Below, piece after piece: positions 1-8,120 of a DNA stretch of 41,662 bases. The position numbers were made by a program, and so were the translations under genes. The notes beneath the pieces are model-generated. The model saw only the letters and a list, made by a program, of their open reading frames with translations, was not told the origin of the DNA and made no database searches. Position 1 is the first letter of the stretch. Every line of letters starts with the position of its first letter. Source of the stretch: Oleiagrimonas sp036379395 (GTDB lineage: Bacteria > Pseudomonadota > Gammaproteobacteria > Xanthomonadales > Rhodanobacteraceae); assembly GCA_036379395.1 (NCBI GenBank), contig DASVGR010000136.1, positions 1-41,662 of the forward strand, in the 5' to 3' direction.

Positions 1-11
1 AAGGCGGTTCG

Positions 12-1241
12 TCAGCAGGACCGGATCGGCCGGCCGGCCACGAACGCGCGATGGAGCATATCGCCGCCGATCCAGTAGCACAGCTCGGCGGGCGTGCGCA
101 CGTTCCAGACCGCCAGATCGGCGCGTTGGCCAAGTGTCAGCGTGCCGCGATCGGCCAGGCCCAGCGCGCGGGCGGCATTGACGGTGATGCCGCGCAAGGC
201 TTCGGCGGGTGTCAGGCGAAACAGCGTGCAGGCCATGCCGGCGGCCAGGCGCAGCGACAGCAGCGGCGAGGTGCCGGGGTTCAAGTCGGTGGCGATGGCG
301 ATCGGCACGTGATGCCGGCGCAGCAAGTCGAGCGGCGGCACGCGGGTGTCGCGCAATGCGTAAAACGCGCCGGGCAGCAGCGTGGCGATGGTGCCTGAGG
401 CCGCCATGGCGCGCACGCCGGCTTCGTCCAGGTGTTCCAGATGGTCGGCCGACAGGCCGCCGAATTCGGCCACCAGCGCCGCGCCGTGCTGGTTGGTCAA
501 TTGCTCGGCGTGCAATTTGACCGGCAGGTCGAGCTGCCGGGCGGCTTCGAACACGCGCCGGGTTTCGTCCAGGCTGAAGCCGATGGATTCGCAGAACGCG
601 TCCACGGCATCGACCAGCCCCTCGTCGGCCAGCGTCGGCAGCATGACGTTGCACACGTCGTCGACGTAGCCGGCGCGGTTGTCGGTGTATTCGGCCGGCA
701 GCGCGTGCAGGCCCAGAAAACTGGTGCGCACGGTGATGCCGAGCGTCTGCCCGATGCGCCGCGCCACGCGCAGCATGCGGCGTTCGCTGGCGAGTTCCAG
801 CCCGTAGCCGGACTTGATTTCCAGCGTCGTCACGCCGTCGGCCAGCAGGGCCTTGGCACGCGGCAACGATTGCGCGAAAAGATCGTCCTCGCTGGCCGCG
901 CGCGTGGCCTTGACCGACGAGGCGATGCCGCCGCCGGCGCGCGCGATGGCGGCGTAGTCGGCGCCGTTCAGGCGCATCTCGAATTCGTTGGCGCGATCGC
1001 CACCGAAGACCAGATGCGTGTGGCAATCGACGAGGCCGGGCGTGACCAGCTTGCCGTCCAGCGCGTACACGTCGTCGGCCAGTTCGGCGGGCGAGGCCGG
1101 CAGATCACGCATGGCACCCAGCCAGGCAATGCGGCCGTCCTTGCATGCCAGCGCGGCATCCGGCACGAGGCAGTAGCCGGTCGCGCCGGTCAGCGTGGCA
1201 AGCGTGGCGTGGGTCAGAAGCGTGTCCCAGCGGGCGGTCAT
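12..1241 (-). CDS. hutI: Imidazolonepropionase
   Basis: Hydrolyses 4-imidazolone-5-propionate to N-formimidoyl-L-glutamate, the third step of cytoplasmic histidine degradation. The 409-residue length is normal for the family. The metal-binding DCHTHLVFGG motif lies at residues 72-81, an LHAEQ segment near residue 245 and ATDLNPGTSP near residue 320, all typical of this amidohydrolase. The gene is complete and begins with ATG behind a weak GGA element. It lies 36 nt downstream of hutF on the same strand, so the two are probably co-transcribed; any hutU or hutH would be beyond the window edge. Recognition is by family motifs; assignment is very secure. Confidence 0.96.
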   Translation of the reverse strand: MTARWDTLLTHATLATLTGATGYCLVPDAALACKDGRIAWLGAMRDLPASPAELADDVYALDGKLVTPGLVDCHTHLVFGGDRANEFEMRLNGADYAAIARAGGGIASSVKATRAASEDDLFAQSLPRAKALLADGVTTLEIKSGYGLELASERRMLRVARRIGQTLGITVRTSFLGLHALPAEYTDNRAGYVDDVCNVMLPTLADEGLVDAVDAFCESIGFSLDETRRVFEAARQLDLPVKLHAEQLTNQHGAALVAEFGGLSADHLEHLDEAGVRAMAASGTIATLLPGAFYALRDTRVPPLDLLRRHHVPIAIATDLNPGTSPLLSLRLAAGMACTLFRLTPAEALRGITVNAARALGLADRGTLTLGQRADLAVWNVRTPAELCYWIGGDMLHRAFVAGRPIRSC

Positions 1242-1277
1242 GGCAAATTCCGTGCGGAGAAGATCGGGGTGGCGCGT

Positions 1278-2519
1278 TTACAGCGTGTCGGCAAGGGCTT
1301 GCATGGTGCGCCTGAAGCGGGCGGCGATGCGTTCCTCGTCGGCGTGATGAAAGTCGCGCACCACGTCGCGCCCGGCCACGTGCACGTCGCGCACCAGCGG
1401 CGTGTTGCCGGCAAACATGAAGCTGTCGGTCAGTTGTGCGCCGGTGCGCGCGGCCAGCAGCGGCGAATCCGTGTCCAGCCGCATGTGCGTGGCCGGATTG
1501 TCGTCCGTCAGCCCGGCTGCTTGCCGGCCGCCTTGCAAGGCGGCTTGCCACAACGTTGTGCCGACGCTGTCGCCGGGCCGGCGCGCGGCCACGGCGCGCT
1601 TGCGCAGCGCCAGGCGCTGGCCGTATTCCAGCCAGCGCAGCTCTTCGACCGGCGAGACGGAAATGTGCGAGTCCGAACCGATGCCGAATTGCCCGCCGGC
1701 CGCCATGTAGTCGGGCAGCGGGAACAGGCCGTCGCCGAGGCTGGCTTCGGTGGTTGGACACAGGCCGGCGACGGCGCCGCTGCGTGCCGTGGCGGTGGTT
1801 TCGTCCGCCGTCATGTGGGTGGCGTGGACGAGACACCAGTGCGCATCGACGGGCGCGTTGTCCAGCAGCCATTGCACCGGACGCGTGCCGCGCGCGGCAA
1901 GGCAGGCGTCGACCTCGGCGGTTTGCTCGGCCACGTGGATGTGGATGGGCGCATTGCGCACGTCGTCGTCGGCCAGCACGGCGGCGATGGCGTCGGGCTG
2001 CACGGCGCGCAACGAGTGGAACGCCATGCCGAGCCGCCAGCGCGCCTCTTGCCGCGCGCGCAAATGCTGCAGCAGGTGCAGAAAGGCATCGACCGTGTGG
2101 CCGAAGCGGCGCTGCCGGTCGGCCAGTGGGCGCGCGTCGAAACCGCCGGTCATGTACAGCACCGGCAGCAACGTCAGGCCGATGCCGGCTTCACCGGCGG
2201 CGGCGATGATGGCCTCGGACATGGCGGCCGGATTGGCATACGGCGTGCCGTCCGGCTGGTGGTGCAGGTAGTGGAACTCGCACACGTGCGTGTAGCCGGC
2301 CTTGAGCATTTCGACGTACAGCTGCGCGGCGATGGCCAGCAGGTCGTCCGGCGTGAGGCGCGAGGCGAACGCGTACATCGTTTCGCGCCACGTCCAGAAG
2401 CTGTCGTCACCGGCGCCGCGGCGTTCGGCCAGCCCCGCCATGGCACGCTGGAACGCGTGCGAATGCAGGTTGACCATGCCGGGCAGGTGGTTGGCGGAAA
2501 GGGCGGTGGTGTCGTTCAT
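1278..2519 (-). CDS. hutF: Formimidoylglutamate deiminase (short N-terminus)
   Basis: Deiminates N-formimidoyl-L-glutamate to N-formyl-L-glutamate and ammonia, the HutF branch of histidine degradation that needs a later HutG deformylase. The amidohydrolase HSHAFQRAMAGL motif is at residues 19-30, an HIHVAEQTAEVD segment lies mid-protein and GSDSHISVSPVEELRWLEYGQ further on. I start at the ATG at 2519; the upstream in-frame codons do not resemble the family. The protein is then 413 residues, and the HSHAF motif sits about 35-40 residues closer to the N-terminus than in the usual roughly 450-residue HutF, so the first strands of the composite beta domain appear to be missing. The C-terminal part of that domain is present. 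Confidence 0.9.
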   Translation of the reverse strand: MNDTTALSANHLPGMVNLHSHAFQRAMAGLAERRGAGDDSFWTWRETMYAFASRLTPDDLLAIAAQLYVEMLKAGYTHVCEFHYLHHQPDGTPYANPAAMSEAIIAAAGEAGIGLTLLPVLYMTGGFDARPLADRQRRFGHTVDAFLHLLQHLRARQEARWRLGMAFHSLRAVQPDAIAAVLADDDVRNAPIHIHVAEQTAEVDACLAARGTRPVQWLLDNAPVDAHWCLVHATHMTADETTATARSGAVAGLCPTTEASLGDGLFPLPDYMAAGGQFGIGSDSHISVSPVEELRWLEYGQRLALRKRAVAARRPGDSVGTTLWQAALQGGRQAAGLTDDNPATHMRLDTDSPLLAARTGAQLTDSFMFAGNTPLVRDVHVAGRDVVRDFHHADEERIAARFRRTMQALADTL

Positions 2520-2562
2520 CACCCCAGTGTATCCGTACCGGGTGGCGCTTATGCCGGTTGGT

Positions 2563-3216
2563 TCAATGCGTGAAATGAAACCCCTGCAACGCCTGTTGCA
2601 GCCGGGCAAAAGCCGCTTGCGAAGTGAACGGCGGCGTTTTCGGCGGGCTGTACACCATGGGGTTGGTGCCGGTTACCAGCAGGTCGATGGCGTAGCAGGC
2701 GCCGTCATGCACGACGCGGTAGCTGTGCACCTTGAGGTAATGGCTCATGCCGGCGTCGCGGGCGTGCCAGGTGGTGAAGGTGATGCCGTTGAGGGTGGTC
2801 TTGCCGAGGGTTTTCGGCAGTGCCGCGCCGGAGAGCTGGTCGCATTGCCGCACCTCGTCCGCATGACGGCTGATGCCGATGCGCAGCTCGCCGGCGGTGA
2901 CCTGGTCGGAGCCGGCCAGGGTCAAGCGCAGCACCGGCGATCCTTGCGATCCGAGCGGTGCGTAGGCTTTCCAGTCGGCGTTGGCCAGGTACTGGCTGTC
3001 GAAATGCGGGCTGGGCGTCATCGCGTGGGGATAGTCGATGTAGAAACCCTGTGCCGGACTGTTGAAACGCTGCTTGCCGGAAGGTATCGGCGCGGCGGCA
3101 ACGGCATGCGATGCTGATGACGAATCGGCTGTCTGGCTGGAAGGTGCCGGTGCGGATTGTCCGCAGGCGCTCAGCAGCAAAATTCCCGTCAGGGCCAGGG
3201 TGTGGCGACAATGCAT
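2563..3216 (-). CDS. Predicted lipoprotein of unknown function
   Basis: I do not recognise a named family. The 217-residue product starts with a short basic n-region and a hydrophobic stretch ending in the lipobox LLSAC, with Cys18 as the predicted lipidated residue, followed by a Ser/Ala/Pro-rich linker typical of exported lipoproteins. The rest looks like a soluble periplasmic domain, with YIDYPHAMTPSPHFDS near residue 65 and two cysteines that could form a disulfide. I start at the ATG at 3216 because the preceding in-frame residues are not signal-like. It ends 44 nt before hutF on the same strand, but nothing links it functionally to histidine use. Confidence 0.75.
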   Translation of the reverse strand: MHCRHTLALTGILLLSACGQSAPAPSSQTADSSSASHAVAAAPIPSGKQRFNSPAQGFYIDYPHAMTPSPHFDSQYLANADWKAYAPLGSQGSPVLRLTLAGSDQVTAGELRIGISRHADEVRQCDQLSGAALPKTLGKTTLNGITFTTWHARDAGMSHYLKVHSYRVVHDGACYAIDLLVTGTNPMVYSPPKTPPFTSQAAFARLQQALQGFHFTH

Positions 3217-3293
3217 GGCATGTTCCGGCAGCAGGGGGCGCCCCATGTTGTCATGAGCCAGGCCGAGGTCAAGCCGCTTTGAAACAAAAATAA

Positions 3294-3317
3294 TTGATAT
3301 GTTTATCAAATAAACAT
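3294..3317. promoter_or_regulatory. Nested palindromes, probable operator of the MFS gene
   Basis: Two overlapping perfect dyads are visible. TTGATA (3294-3299) and TATCAA (3304-3309) are separated by 4 nt. ATGTTTAT (3299-3306) and ATAAACAT (3310-3317) are separated by CAA. The AT-rich block stands out against GC-rich surroundings and lies 16 nt before the proposed MFS start. A -35-like TTGAAA is at 3279-3284. This looks like a repressor site; spacing does not fit FNR or CRP. The cognate regulator is not in the window. Confidence 0.55.
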
Positions 3318-3332
3318 GAGTTGCAAACTGTC

Positions 3333-4673
3333 ATGGATGATCTTAGTGGAGCGGCCTATCCTGTTGCCATGAACGCGGCAGACAGTGATATCGCGATGAC
3401 GCGGCGTACGGCTGGCAGCAACGGCACGACGGTGGATGATGCGAGCTGGATCCGGCACGGCACGCCGGCGTTTTGGCGCGCCAACCTGGCGCTTTTTGCC
3501 GCCGGTGTGGCGACGTTCGGTTTGCTGTACTGCGTGCAGCCGCTGATGCCGGAGTTCAGCCGCGAATACCACGTCAGCGCAGCGGTCAGTGCCTTGTCGC
3601 TGTCGGTGACGACGGCGGTGCTGGCGGTGTCGATGCTGTTTGCCGGCGCGTTGAGTGACAGCTGGGGCCGCAAGCGCGTGATGTCGATTTCCGTCGTGGC
3701 CTCGGCCGTGCTGGTGCTGCTGACGGCGCTGGCGCCGGGGTGGCGTTCGCTGCTGGTGTTGCGCACCTTGCTGGGTTTCACGCTGAGCGGCCTGCCGGCG
3801 GTGGCAATGACGTGGCTGAGCGAGGAAATGCATCCGCAGTCGATCGGTCTGGGCATGGGCTTGTACATCAGCGGCAACGCCATTGGCGGCATGTCCGGGC
3901 GCATTCTTTCCGGCTTGGGCGCGGAATGGTTTGGCTGGCGCGGTGGCATTGCCATTGTCGGCGTGGTCGGACTCATCGCGGCCATCCTGTTTTGGCGCAC
4001 GTTGCCGCCATCGCGCCATTTCACGCGCCAGCCATTGCGCATCAAACCGTTGTTGCACCGTTTTGGCGGGCTGTTCCATGACGCCGCCTTGCCATGGCTG
4101 TTCGTCGAGGGCTTTTTGCTGCTGGGCGCGTTCGTCACGGTTTACAACTACCTCGGCTACCGCTTGCTGGCGCCGCCGTACGATTTGAGCCAGGCCATGG
4201 TCGGGCTGATTTTTGCGGTCTACGTGGTCGGCATGTTCAGTTCGCCGTGGATGGGCAATCTGGCCGGCAAGCTGGGCCGGCGCAAGGTGCTGTGGACGGC
4301 GTTCGTGCTGCTGCTGGCCGGTTTGCTGCTGACCATGGCCAGCTCCCTGTGGCTGATTCTGGCCGGACTCACCGTGCTGACGTTCGGCTTTTTCGGTGGC
4401 CATTCGATCGTCAGCAGCTGGGTCGGACGGCGCGGCGGCGAAGCCAAGGCGCAGGCGTCGTCGCTGTATCTGTTTGCCTATTACATGGGCTCGAGCATCG
4501 CCGGTGCCGGTGGTGGCGTGTTTTACGCGGATGACGGCTGGCTGGGCACGGGTCTGTTTGTCGGCGCATTGTCACTGGTCGGGCTGGTGATTGCCGCGTG
4601 TCTTTTCCGCGTGCCGCCGCTGCCGCACAACCGCATTCCGCCGGTGCCGATGAGCCGCGGGGCGATGCCGTAA
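3333..4673 (+). CDS. MFS transporter, YnfM-like drug/metabolite exporter
   Basis: A 12-helix major facilitator protein of the inner membrane, resembling the YnfM/arabinose-efflux group. The classic loop 2-3 signature GALSDSWGRKRVM is present, with a matching GNLAGKLGRRKVLW in the second half, and hydrophobic segments run through to the C-terminus. I use the ATG at 3333, giving 446 residues; ATGs at 3369 and 3396 are also possible because the first 50 residues are polar and poorly conserved in style. An upstream TTG-initiated reading would start inside the palindromic operator and is unlikely. Substrate is unknown. The gene stands alone and converges with DUF2069. Confidence 0.88.
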   Translation: MDDLSGAAYPVAMNAADSDIAMTRRTAGSNGTTVDDASWIRHGTPAFWRANLALFAAGVATFGLLYCVQPLMPEFSREYHVSAAVSALSLSVTTAVLAVSMLFAGALSDSWGRKRVMSISVVASAVLVLLTALAPGWRSLLVLRTLLGFTLSGLPAVAMTWLSEEMHPQSIGLGMGLYISGNAIGGMSGRILSGLGAEWFGWRGGIAIVGVVGLIAAILFWRTLPPSRHFTRQPLRIKPLLHRFGGLFHDAALPWLFVEGFLLLGAFVTVYNYLGYRLLAPPYDLSQAMVGLIFAVYVVGMFSSPWMGNLAGKLGRRKVLWTAFVLLLAGLLLTMASSLWLILAGLTVLTFGFFGGHSIVSSWVGRRGGEAKAQASSLYLFAYYMGSSIAGAGGGVFYADDGWLGTGLFVGALSLVGLVIAACLFRVPPLPHNRIPPVPMSRGAMP

Positions 4674-4691
4674 GGCGGTTGGATGCCGCGA

Positions 4692-5057
4692 TCAGCGTGA
4701 AGCGGGTTGTTTGGGGCGCTTGGGAAACGCCACGCCCAGCGCGCCGATCAGGATCACGCTCAAGGCCACTTCCAACAACGCCCAGATGCGCGTTTCGGGC
4801 AGGGTCCACGCGTCGCTGACGCCGTGCGCGAAATAGAACAGCGCGATGATGCCGGTCCACAGCAAGGCACGCGTGGGCCGGCGCATGGCCAACAGGGGCA
4901 GCAGCAAGGGTACCAGCGCCAAGGTCAACACCTTGCCGTCAAACGGTGTTGCAACCAGCCCGTGCCAGGCAACTTGCAACAGCACCAAGGCCGTCCAGGC
5001 GACAAAGCCCAGCTTGCGGGCGCGAATGGCGAGGACGGGCAAGGTATCTGTTTTCAT
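4692..5057 (-). CDS. DUF2069 family inner-membrane protein
   Basis: A 121-residue integral membrane protein with four predicted helices, roughly residues 15-35, 42-60, 65-82 and 88-108, and a short basic C-terminal tail. Sequence features such as LVLLQVAWHG, FYFAHGVSDAW and RIWALLEVALS match the DUF2069 family, which is widespread in beta/gammaproteobacteria and has no established function. Its ATG overlaps the stop codon of wrbA by 4 nt (ATGA), so the two are translationally coupled in a small operon. The coupling of a WrbA-type gene with DUF2069 is also seen in related genomes, to my knowledge. Confidence 0.85.
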   Translation of the reverse strand: MKTDTLPVLAIRARKLGFVAWTALVLLQVAWHGLVATPFDGKVLTLALVPLLLPLLAMRRPTRALLWTGIIALFYFAHGVSDAWTLPETRIWALLEVALSVILIGALGVAFPKRPKQPASR

Positions 5058-5656
5058 GCGCCGGTCACCAGTTGCCGGGCGGTTTGCGCCAGACGCCGGC
5101 CCAGATGGCGCGCCAGCTGGCGTTCGTCATCGCTGATCGGCTCCCTGGCATCAGCGCCGGCCACGTGGCTGGCGCCGTAGGGCGTGCCGCCGGTGCGGGT
5201 AGTGTTGAGCGCGCCTTCGGTGAACGGGATGCCGACGATCAGCATGCCGTGGTGCAGCAGCGGCAACAGCATCGACAGCAAGGTCGATTCCTGCCCACCG
5301 TGCATGGTGGCGGTGGACGTGAACACGCAGGCCGGCTTGCCGACCAGTGTGCCCGAGGCCCATTGCGCGGCGGTCGTGTCCAGAAAATATTTCAGTGGCG
5401 CGGCCATGTTGCCGAAGCGCGTCGGGCTGCCCATGGCCAGACCGACGCATTCGGCCAGGTCTTGTTGGGTGACATACGGTGCGCCGGCATCCGGCTCGGG
5501 TGGCGCGGCGGTTTGCGTGATCGGCGCCACCGGGGGCACCTGGCGCAGGCGCGCGCGCATGTCGGGCACTTCCTCGATGCCGCGCGCGATCAGGCGCGCC
5601 AGCTGGGCCACGTTGCCGTTGCGGCTGTAGTAAAGCACCAGAATGTCGTGACTCAC
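5054..5656 (-). CDS. wrbA: NAD(P)H:quinone oxidoreductase, WrbA type
   Basis: A cytoplasmic FMN flavodoxin-fold enzyme that reduces quinones by two electrons, taken to protect against redox cycling. The N-terminal phosphate loop YYSRNGNVAQLA binds FMN, and the GSPTRFGNMAAPLKYFLD segment near residue 80 is the second WrbA signature. Length is 200 residues from the GTG at 5656. I chose GTG over the ATG at 5674 because a clear AGGAG precedes it by 6 nt, whereas the ATG would lie upstream of that ribosome binding site. The C-terminus is slightly basic and ends in RQLVTGA. It overlaps the DUF2069 gene. Confidence 0.92.
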   Translation of the reverse strand: MSHDILVLYYSRNGNVAQLARLIARGIEEVPDMRARLRQVPPVAPITQTAAPPEPDAGAPYVTQQDLAECVGLAMGSPTRFGNMAAPLKYFLDTTAAQWASGTLVGKPACVFTSTATMHGGQESTLLSMLLPLLHHGMLIVGIPFTEGALNTTRTGGTPYGASHVAGADAREPISDDERQLARHLGRRLAQTARQLVTGA

Positions 5657-5764
5657 GAAAACTCCTGCGGGCATTTGCGGCCAGGACAGGCGCGTGGACG
5701 GCCCCGGTGCATGTCAGTTGCGTTAGTGTAACGATTCGTTTGTCCATGCCGCATTGGGGCGTCG

Positions 5765-7039
5765 ATGGCTTTCCATTTTGATCGTGACCGGGCGCGGGCC
5801 TTCGGTTTGTTTGTCTGGCGCCGTTTTGTCGATGACAAGTGCTTCGAGACGGCCGGCGCGCTGTCCTACACCACGTTGTTCGCGCTGGTGCCGCTGACGG
5901 CCGCGGTGTTCGGCATCCTGACCGCCTTGCCGGCTTTTGACGGACTGAACGAACGGCTGCAGCATTTCGTGTTCAGCAATTTCGTGCCGGCGGCGGGACG
6001 CGCGGTGCAGCACTACTTGCTGGAATTTGCCGGCAATGCCAGCCGTCTGACGACGCTGGGCGTGATCGTGTTCCTGCTCAGCGCGCTGGCGATGATGGCC
6101 AACATCGAGGAGCGCTTCAACCGCATCTGGCGCGTCACCGTGCGGCGTTCGCCGGTGTCGCGTTTCTTGATGTACTGGGCCGCGCTGACGCTGGGCCCGC
6201 TGCTGGTGGTGGCCGGATTGACGGTCACGTCCTACGTGATGGCGCTGCCGCTGCTGGGCCAGGTGGGCGCGCATGTCGGTCTGGTCGGCGCGCTGCCGTT
6301 CGTGGTCACGTGGGTGGGCCTGTTCGCGCTGTACATGCTGGTGCCGAACCGGCATGTGCGTTGGCGTGACGCGGTGTTGGGCTCGCTGTTGTCGGCGTTG
6401 CTGTTCGCGTTTGCCAAATGGGCGTTTACGGCCTACGTGCGCTCGGTGCCGTCGTATCAACAGATCTATGGCCAGCTGGCGGTCATCCCGATTTTTCTGG
6501 TGTGGGTGTACCTGTCGTGGGCGATCGTGCTGCTGGGGGCGTCGATCACCGCTTCACTCAATTCGTTCGAGTACCGCCCGCGCGAGTGCCGCTTGCCGGC
6601 GGGTGCCGAATTTGTCGGCTTGTTGCAGTTGGTCAAGCATTTCGTGCGCCTGCAACGGCAGGGCCGCGGCATGGACGAGGAAGCCATGCTGCATTGCGAA
6701 CGTTTCATGACCGACGATTTGCTGGCGCGTTATCTGCTGGACCTGCAAAAACACCAGCTGGTGCGCCGTGGCGAGGACGACCAGTGGGTCATGGTGCGCC
6801 ATCCGGACAACGTCACGCTGGCGCAGTTGTATGCCGACGGCCACTACCGGCTGCCGGTTGACCAGGCGCTGGTGGAGCGCGCCGGTCAAGGTTTGCCGGC
6901 GGCGGTGGTGAAAGCCTTGCAGGCGCTGGCGGTCGATTTGCGCAAGGGGCTGGAGCAGCCGTTGGGAGCGTTGTTTCCGGCCGATGATGAAGATGAAAAA
7001 GCGGCCGCGACGGCCTCCGCGCAAGGGCCGGGTGCATGA
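5765..7039 (+). CDS. YihY/BrkB-family inner-membrane protein
   Basis: A 424-residue polytopic membrane protein. The ETAGALSYTTLFALVPLTA segment in the first 50 residues and VPNRHVRWRDAVLGSLLSALLF in the middle are hallmarks of the YihY/UPF0761 family. About six membrane segments occupy residues 40-280; a soluble winged-helix-like region follows, ending in an acidic/alanine-rich tail. Older annotation calls such proteins ribonuclease BN; that name is a historical error for YihY and I do not use it. Function is unknown. The stop codon overlaps the acylphosphatase ATG by 4 nt, so the two genes are coupled. Confidence 0.9.
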   Translation: MAFHFDRDRARAFGLFVWRRFVDDKCFETAGALSYTTLFALVPLTAAVFGILTALPAFDGLNERLQHFVFSNFVPAAGRAVQHYLLEFAGNASRLTTLGVIVFLLSALAMMANIEERFNRIWRVTVRRSPVSRFLMYWAALTLGPLLVVAGLTVTSYVMALPLLGQVGAHVGLVGALPFVVTWVGLFALYMLVPNRHVRWRDAVLGSLLSALLFAFAKWAFTAYVRSVPSYQQIYGQLAVIPIFLVWVYLSWAIVLLGASITASLNSFEYRPRECRLPAGAEFVGLLQLVKHFVRLQRQGRGMDEEAMLHCERFMTDDLLARYLLDLQKHQLVRRGEDDQWVMVRHPDNVTLAQLYADGHYRLPVDQALVERAGQGLPAAVVKALQALAVDLRKGLEQPLGALFPADDEDEKAAATASAQGPGA

Positions 7040-7308
7040 CGTGCATGCGTTACGTGGTGACCGGTCGCGTGCAGGGCGTGTATTTTCGCGCTTCGACGCG
7101 TGAAGTGGCGTTGGCGCTGGGGTTGGTCGGGCAGGCGGTCAATTGCCCGGATGGCGCGGTCGAAGTCACTGCCTGCGGCGGTTCGGCCGCGTTGGTCCGG
7201 CTGGAGGCATGGCTGCATCAGGGGCCGCCGGCGGCGCGGGTCGATGGCGTGATTGCGCAGGTCTGCATCAAGCCATCATCGCCATGGCGCGGTTTTCGTA
7301 CCGGCTGA
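7036..7308 (+). CDS. acyP: Acylphosphatase
   Basis: A 90-residue cytoplasmic enzyme that hydrolyses acyl phosphates such as carbamoyl phosphate or acetyl phosphate. The catalytic loop GRVQGVYFR carries the phosphate-binding Arg, and the conserved Asn that orients water is in VNCPDG, with the usual GAVEV strand after it. The length is exactly that of the family. The ATG overlaps the end of the YihY gene (ATGA), implying translation coupling. The 3' end stops 1 nt before the end of the convergent HNH gene, so any terminator must lie inside coding sequence. Confidence 0.93.
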   Translation: MTCMRYVVTGRVQGVYFRASTREVALALGLVGQAVNCPDGAVEVTACGGSAALVRLEAWLHQGPPAARVDGVIAQVCIKPSSPWRGFRTG

Positions 7309-7309
7309 G

Positions 7310-7903
7310 TCAGACCGGGCGGTGGTCGTGCGGCAGGTGACTGACCAGAAATTCCATCTGGTCGGCCAGGATGTTGCGGTTGGACAGGATGAGATGCTCG
7401 ACCCAGCTGGGCCGGTACGGCACGGCCAGCAGCGGCATGTTGGCCTGTTGCGGCGTGCGGTTGGCCTTTTTGAGGTTGCAGTGGGTGCAGGCCGTGACCA
7501 CGTTTTCCCATTCGTCGCGCCCGCCACGCGACAGCGGCAGCACGTGGTCGCGGGTCAGCGTGTGGCGCGGAAAATTGTTGCCGCAATACAGGCACAGGTG
7601 TTTGTCGCGTGCGAACAGGGCGGTGTTGGTCAGCGCCGGTGCCGGATTGGCGGCGCGGCCGCTGCAATGGCCGGTGCTGGCGATGATGGGATGCAGATAC
7701 AGGATCGACTGCGTGCCGCTGTCGTGATTGGTGCCGCCGTGCACGGCCAGGCACGGTTCACCCAGCGTCCAGGCCACGGCATCGCGCACGTACAGGCAGA
7801 CGGCATCCTGCCAGCTGATCCAGTCGAGGATGCGGCCGGCGGCGTCCAGCGACAAGACGCGCGTGGCGTTGATGTCGTGCAGGGGGACAACGTTATCCAA
7901 CAT
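7310..7903 (-). CDS. HNH endonuclease family protein
   Basis: A 197-residue protein with a C-terminal HNH nuclease domain. CLYCGN at residues 104-109 and CTHCN at 139-143 supply the two zinc-binding CxxC pairs. The catalytic RDHVLPLSRGGRDEWEN lies between them at 118-134, with the HNH histidine at position 120. The N-terminal 95 residues carry no domain I recognise. I start at the ATG at 7903 because GGAGGA precedes it by about 10 nt. Family members of this form are commonly single-copy chromosomal genes in proteobacteria, and there is no toxin, restriction or phage context here, so I infer a housekeeping nuclease of unknown target. Confidence 0.85.
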   Translation of the reverse strand: MLDNVVPLHDINATRVLSLDAAGRILDWISWQDAVCLYVRDAVAWTLGEPCLAVHGGTNHDSGTQSILYLHPIIASTGHCSGRAANPAPALTNTALFARDKHLCLYCGNNFPRHTLTRDHVLPLSRGGRDEWENVVTACTHCNLKKANRTPQQANMPLLAVPYRPSWVEHLILSNRNILADQMEFLVSHLPHDHRPV

Positions 7904-8011
7904 GCAAGTCGATCCTCCGGTGTCGATTGAGGCAAATGCGCGCTGTACGTGCTGCTGTGGCCAGCATAGCGAAAAAACGCCTGGCCGATGCCGCCCGGGC
8001 TCCTGGCACAC

Positions 8012-8040
8012 TTATCGTTGACCCTTGGCGCTGCTATAGT
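8012..8040 (+). promoter_or_regulatory. Probable promoter of the SapC-family gene
   Basis: A -10 hexamer TATAGT at 8035-8040 is preceded directly by TGC, making an extended -10. A poor -35 (TTATCG, 8012-8017) lies 17 nt upstream. Predicted start near 8047 would give a leader of about 74 nt. Prediction from sequence only. Confidence 0.45.
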
Positions 8041-8120
8041 GCCGTTTTCCAAGCAAACCAGGCCGTCGGTGTTGCGGGTGCCGGAGGGGTGCCCCACGAT
8101 GGCAACGAGGATCAATCAAC

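Noticed and set aside
432..2573. Open frame of 713 codons on the plus strand
   Set aside because: Antisense to hutI and hutF, which have clear family motifs; this frame has none.
3294..3309. Possible FNR or CRP box
   Set aside because: The spacing between the conserved GA and TC is 8 nt, while both FNR and CRP need 6.
5765..7039. Annotation as ribonuclease BN
   Set aside because: The YihY family was misnamed; RNase BN is a metallo-beta-lactamase-type enzyme with no similarity to this membrane protein.
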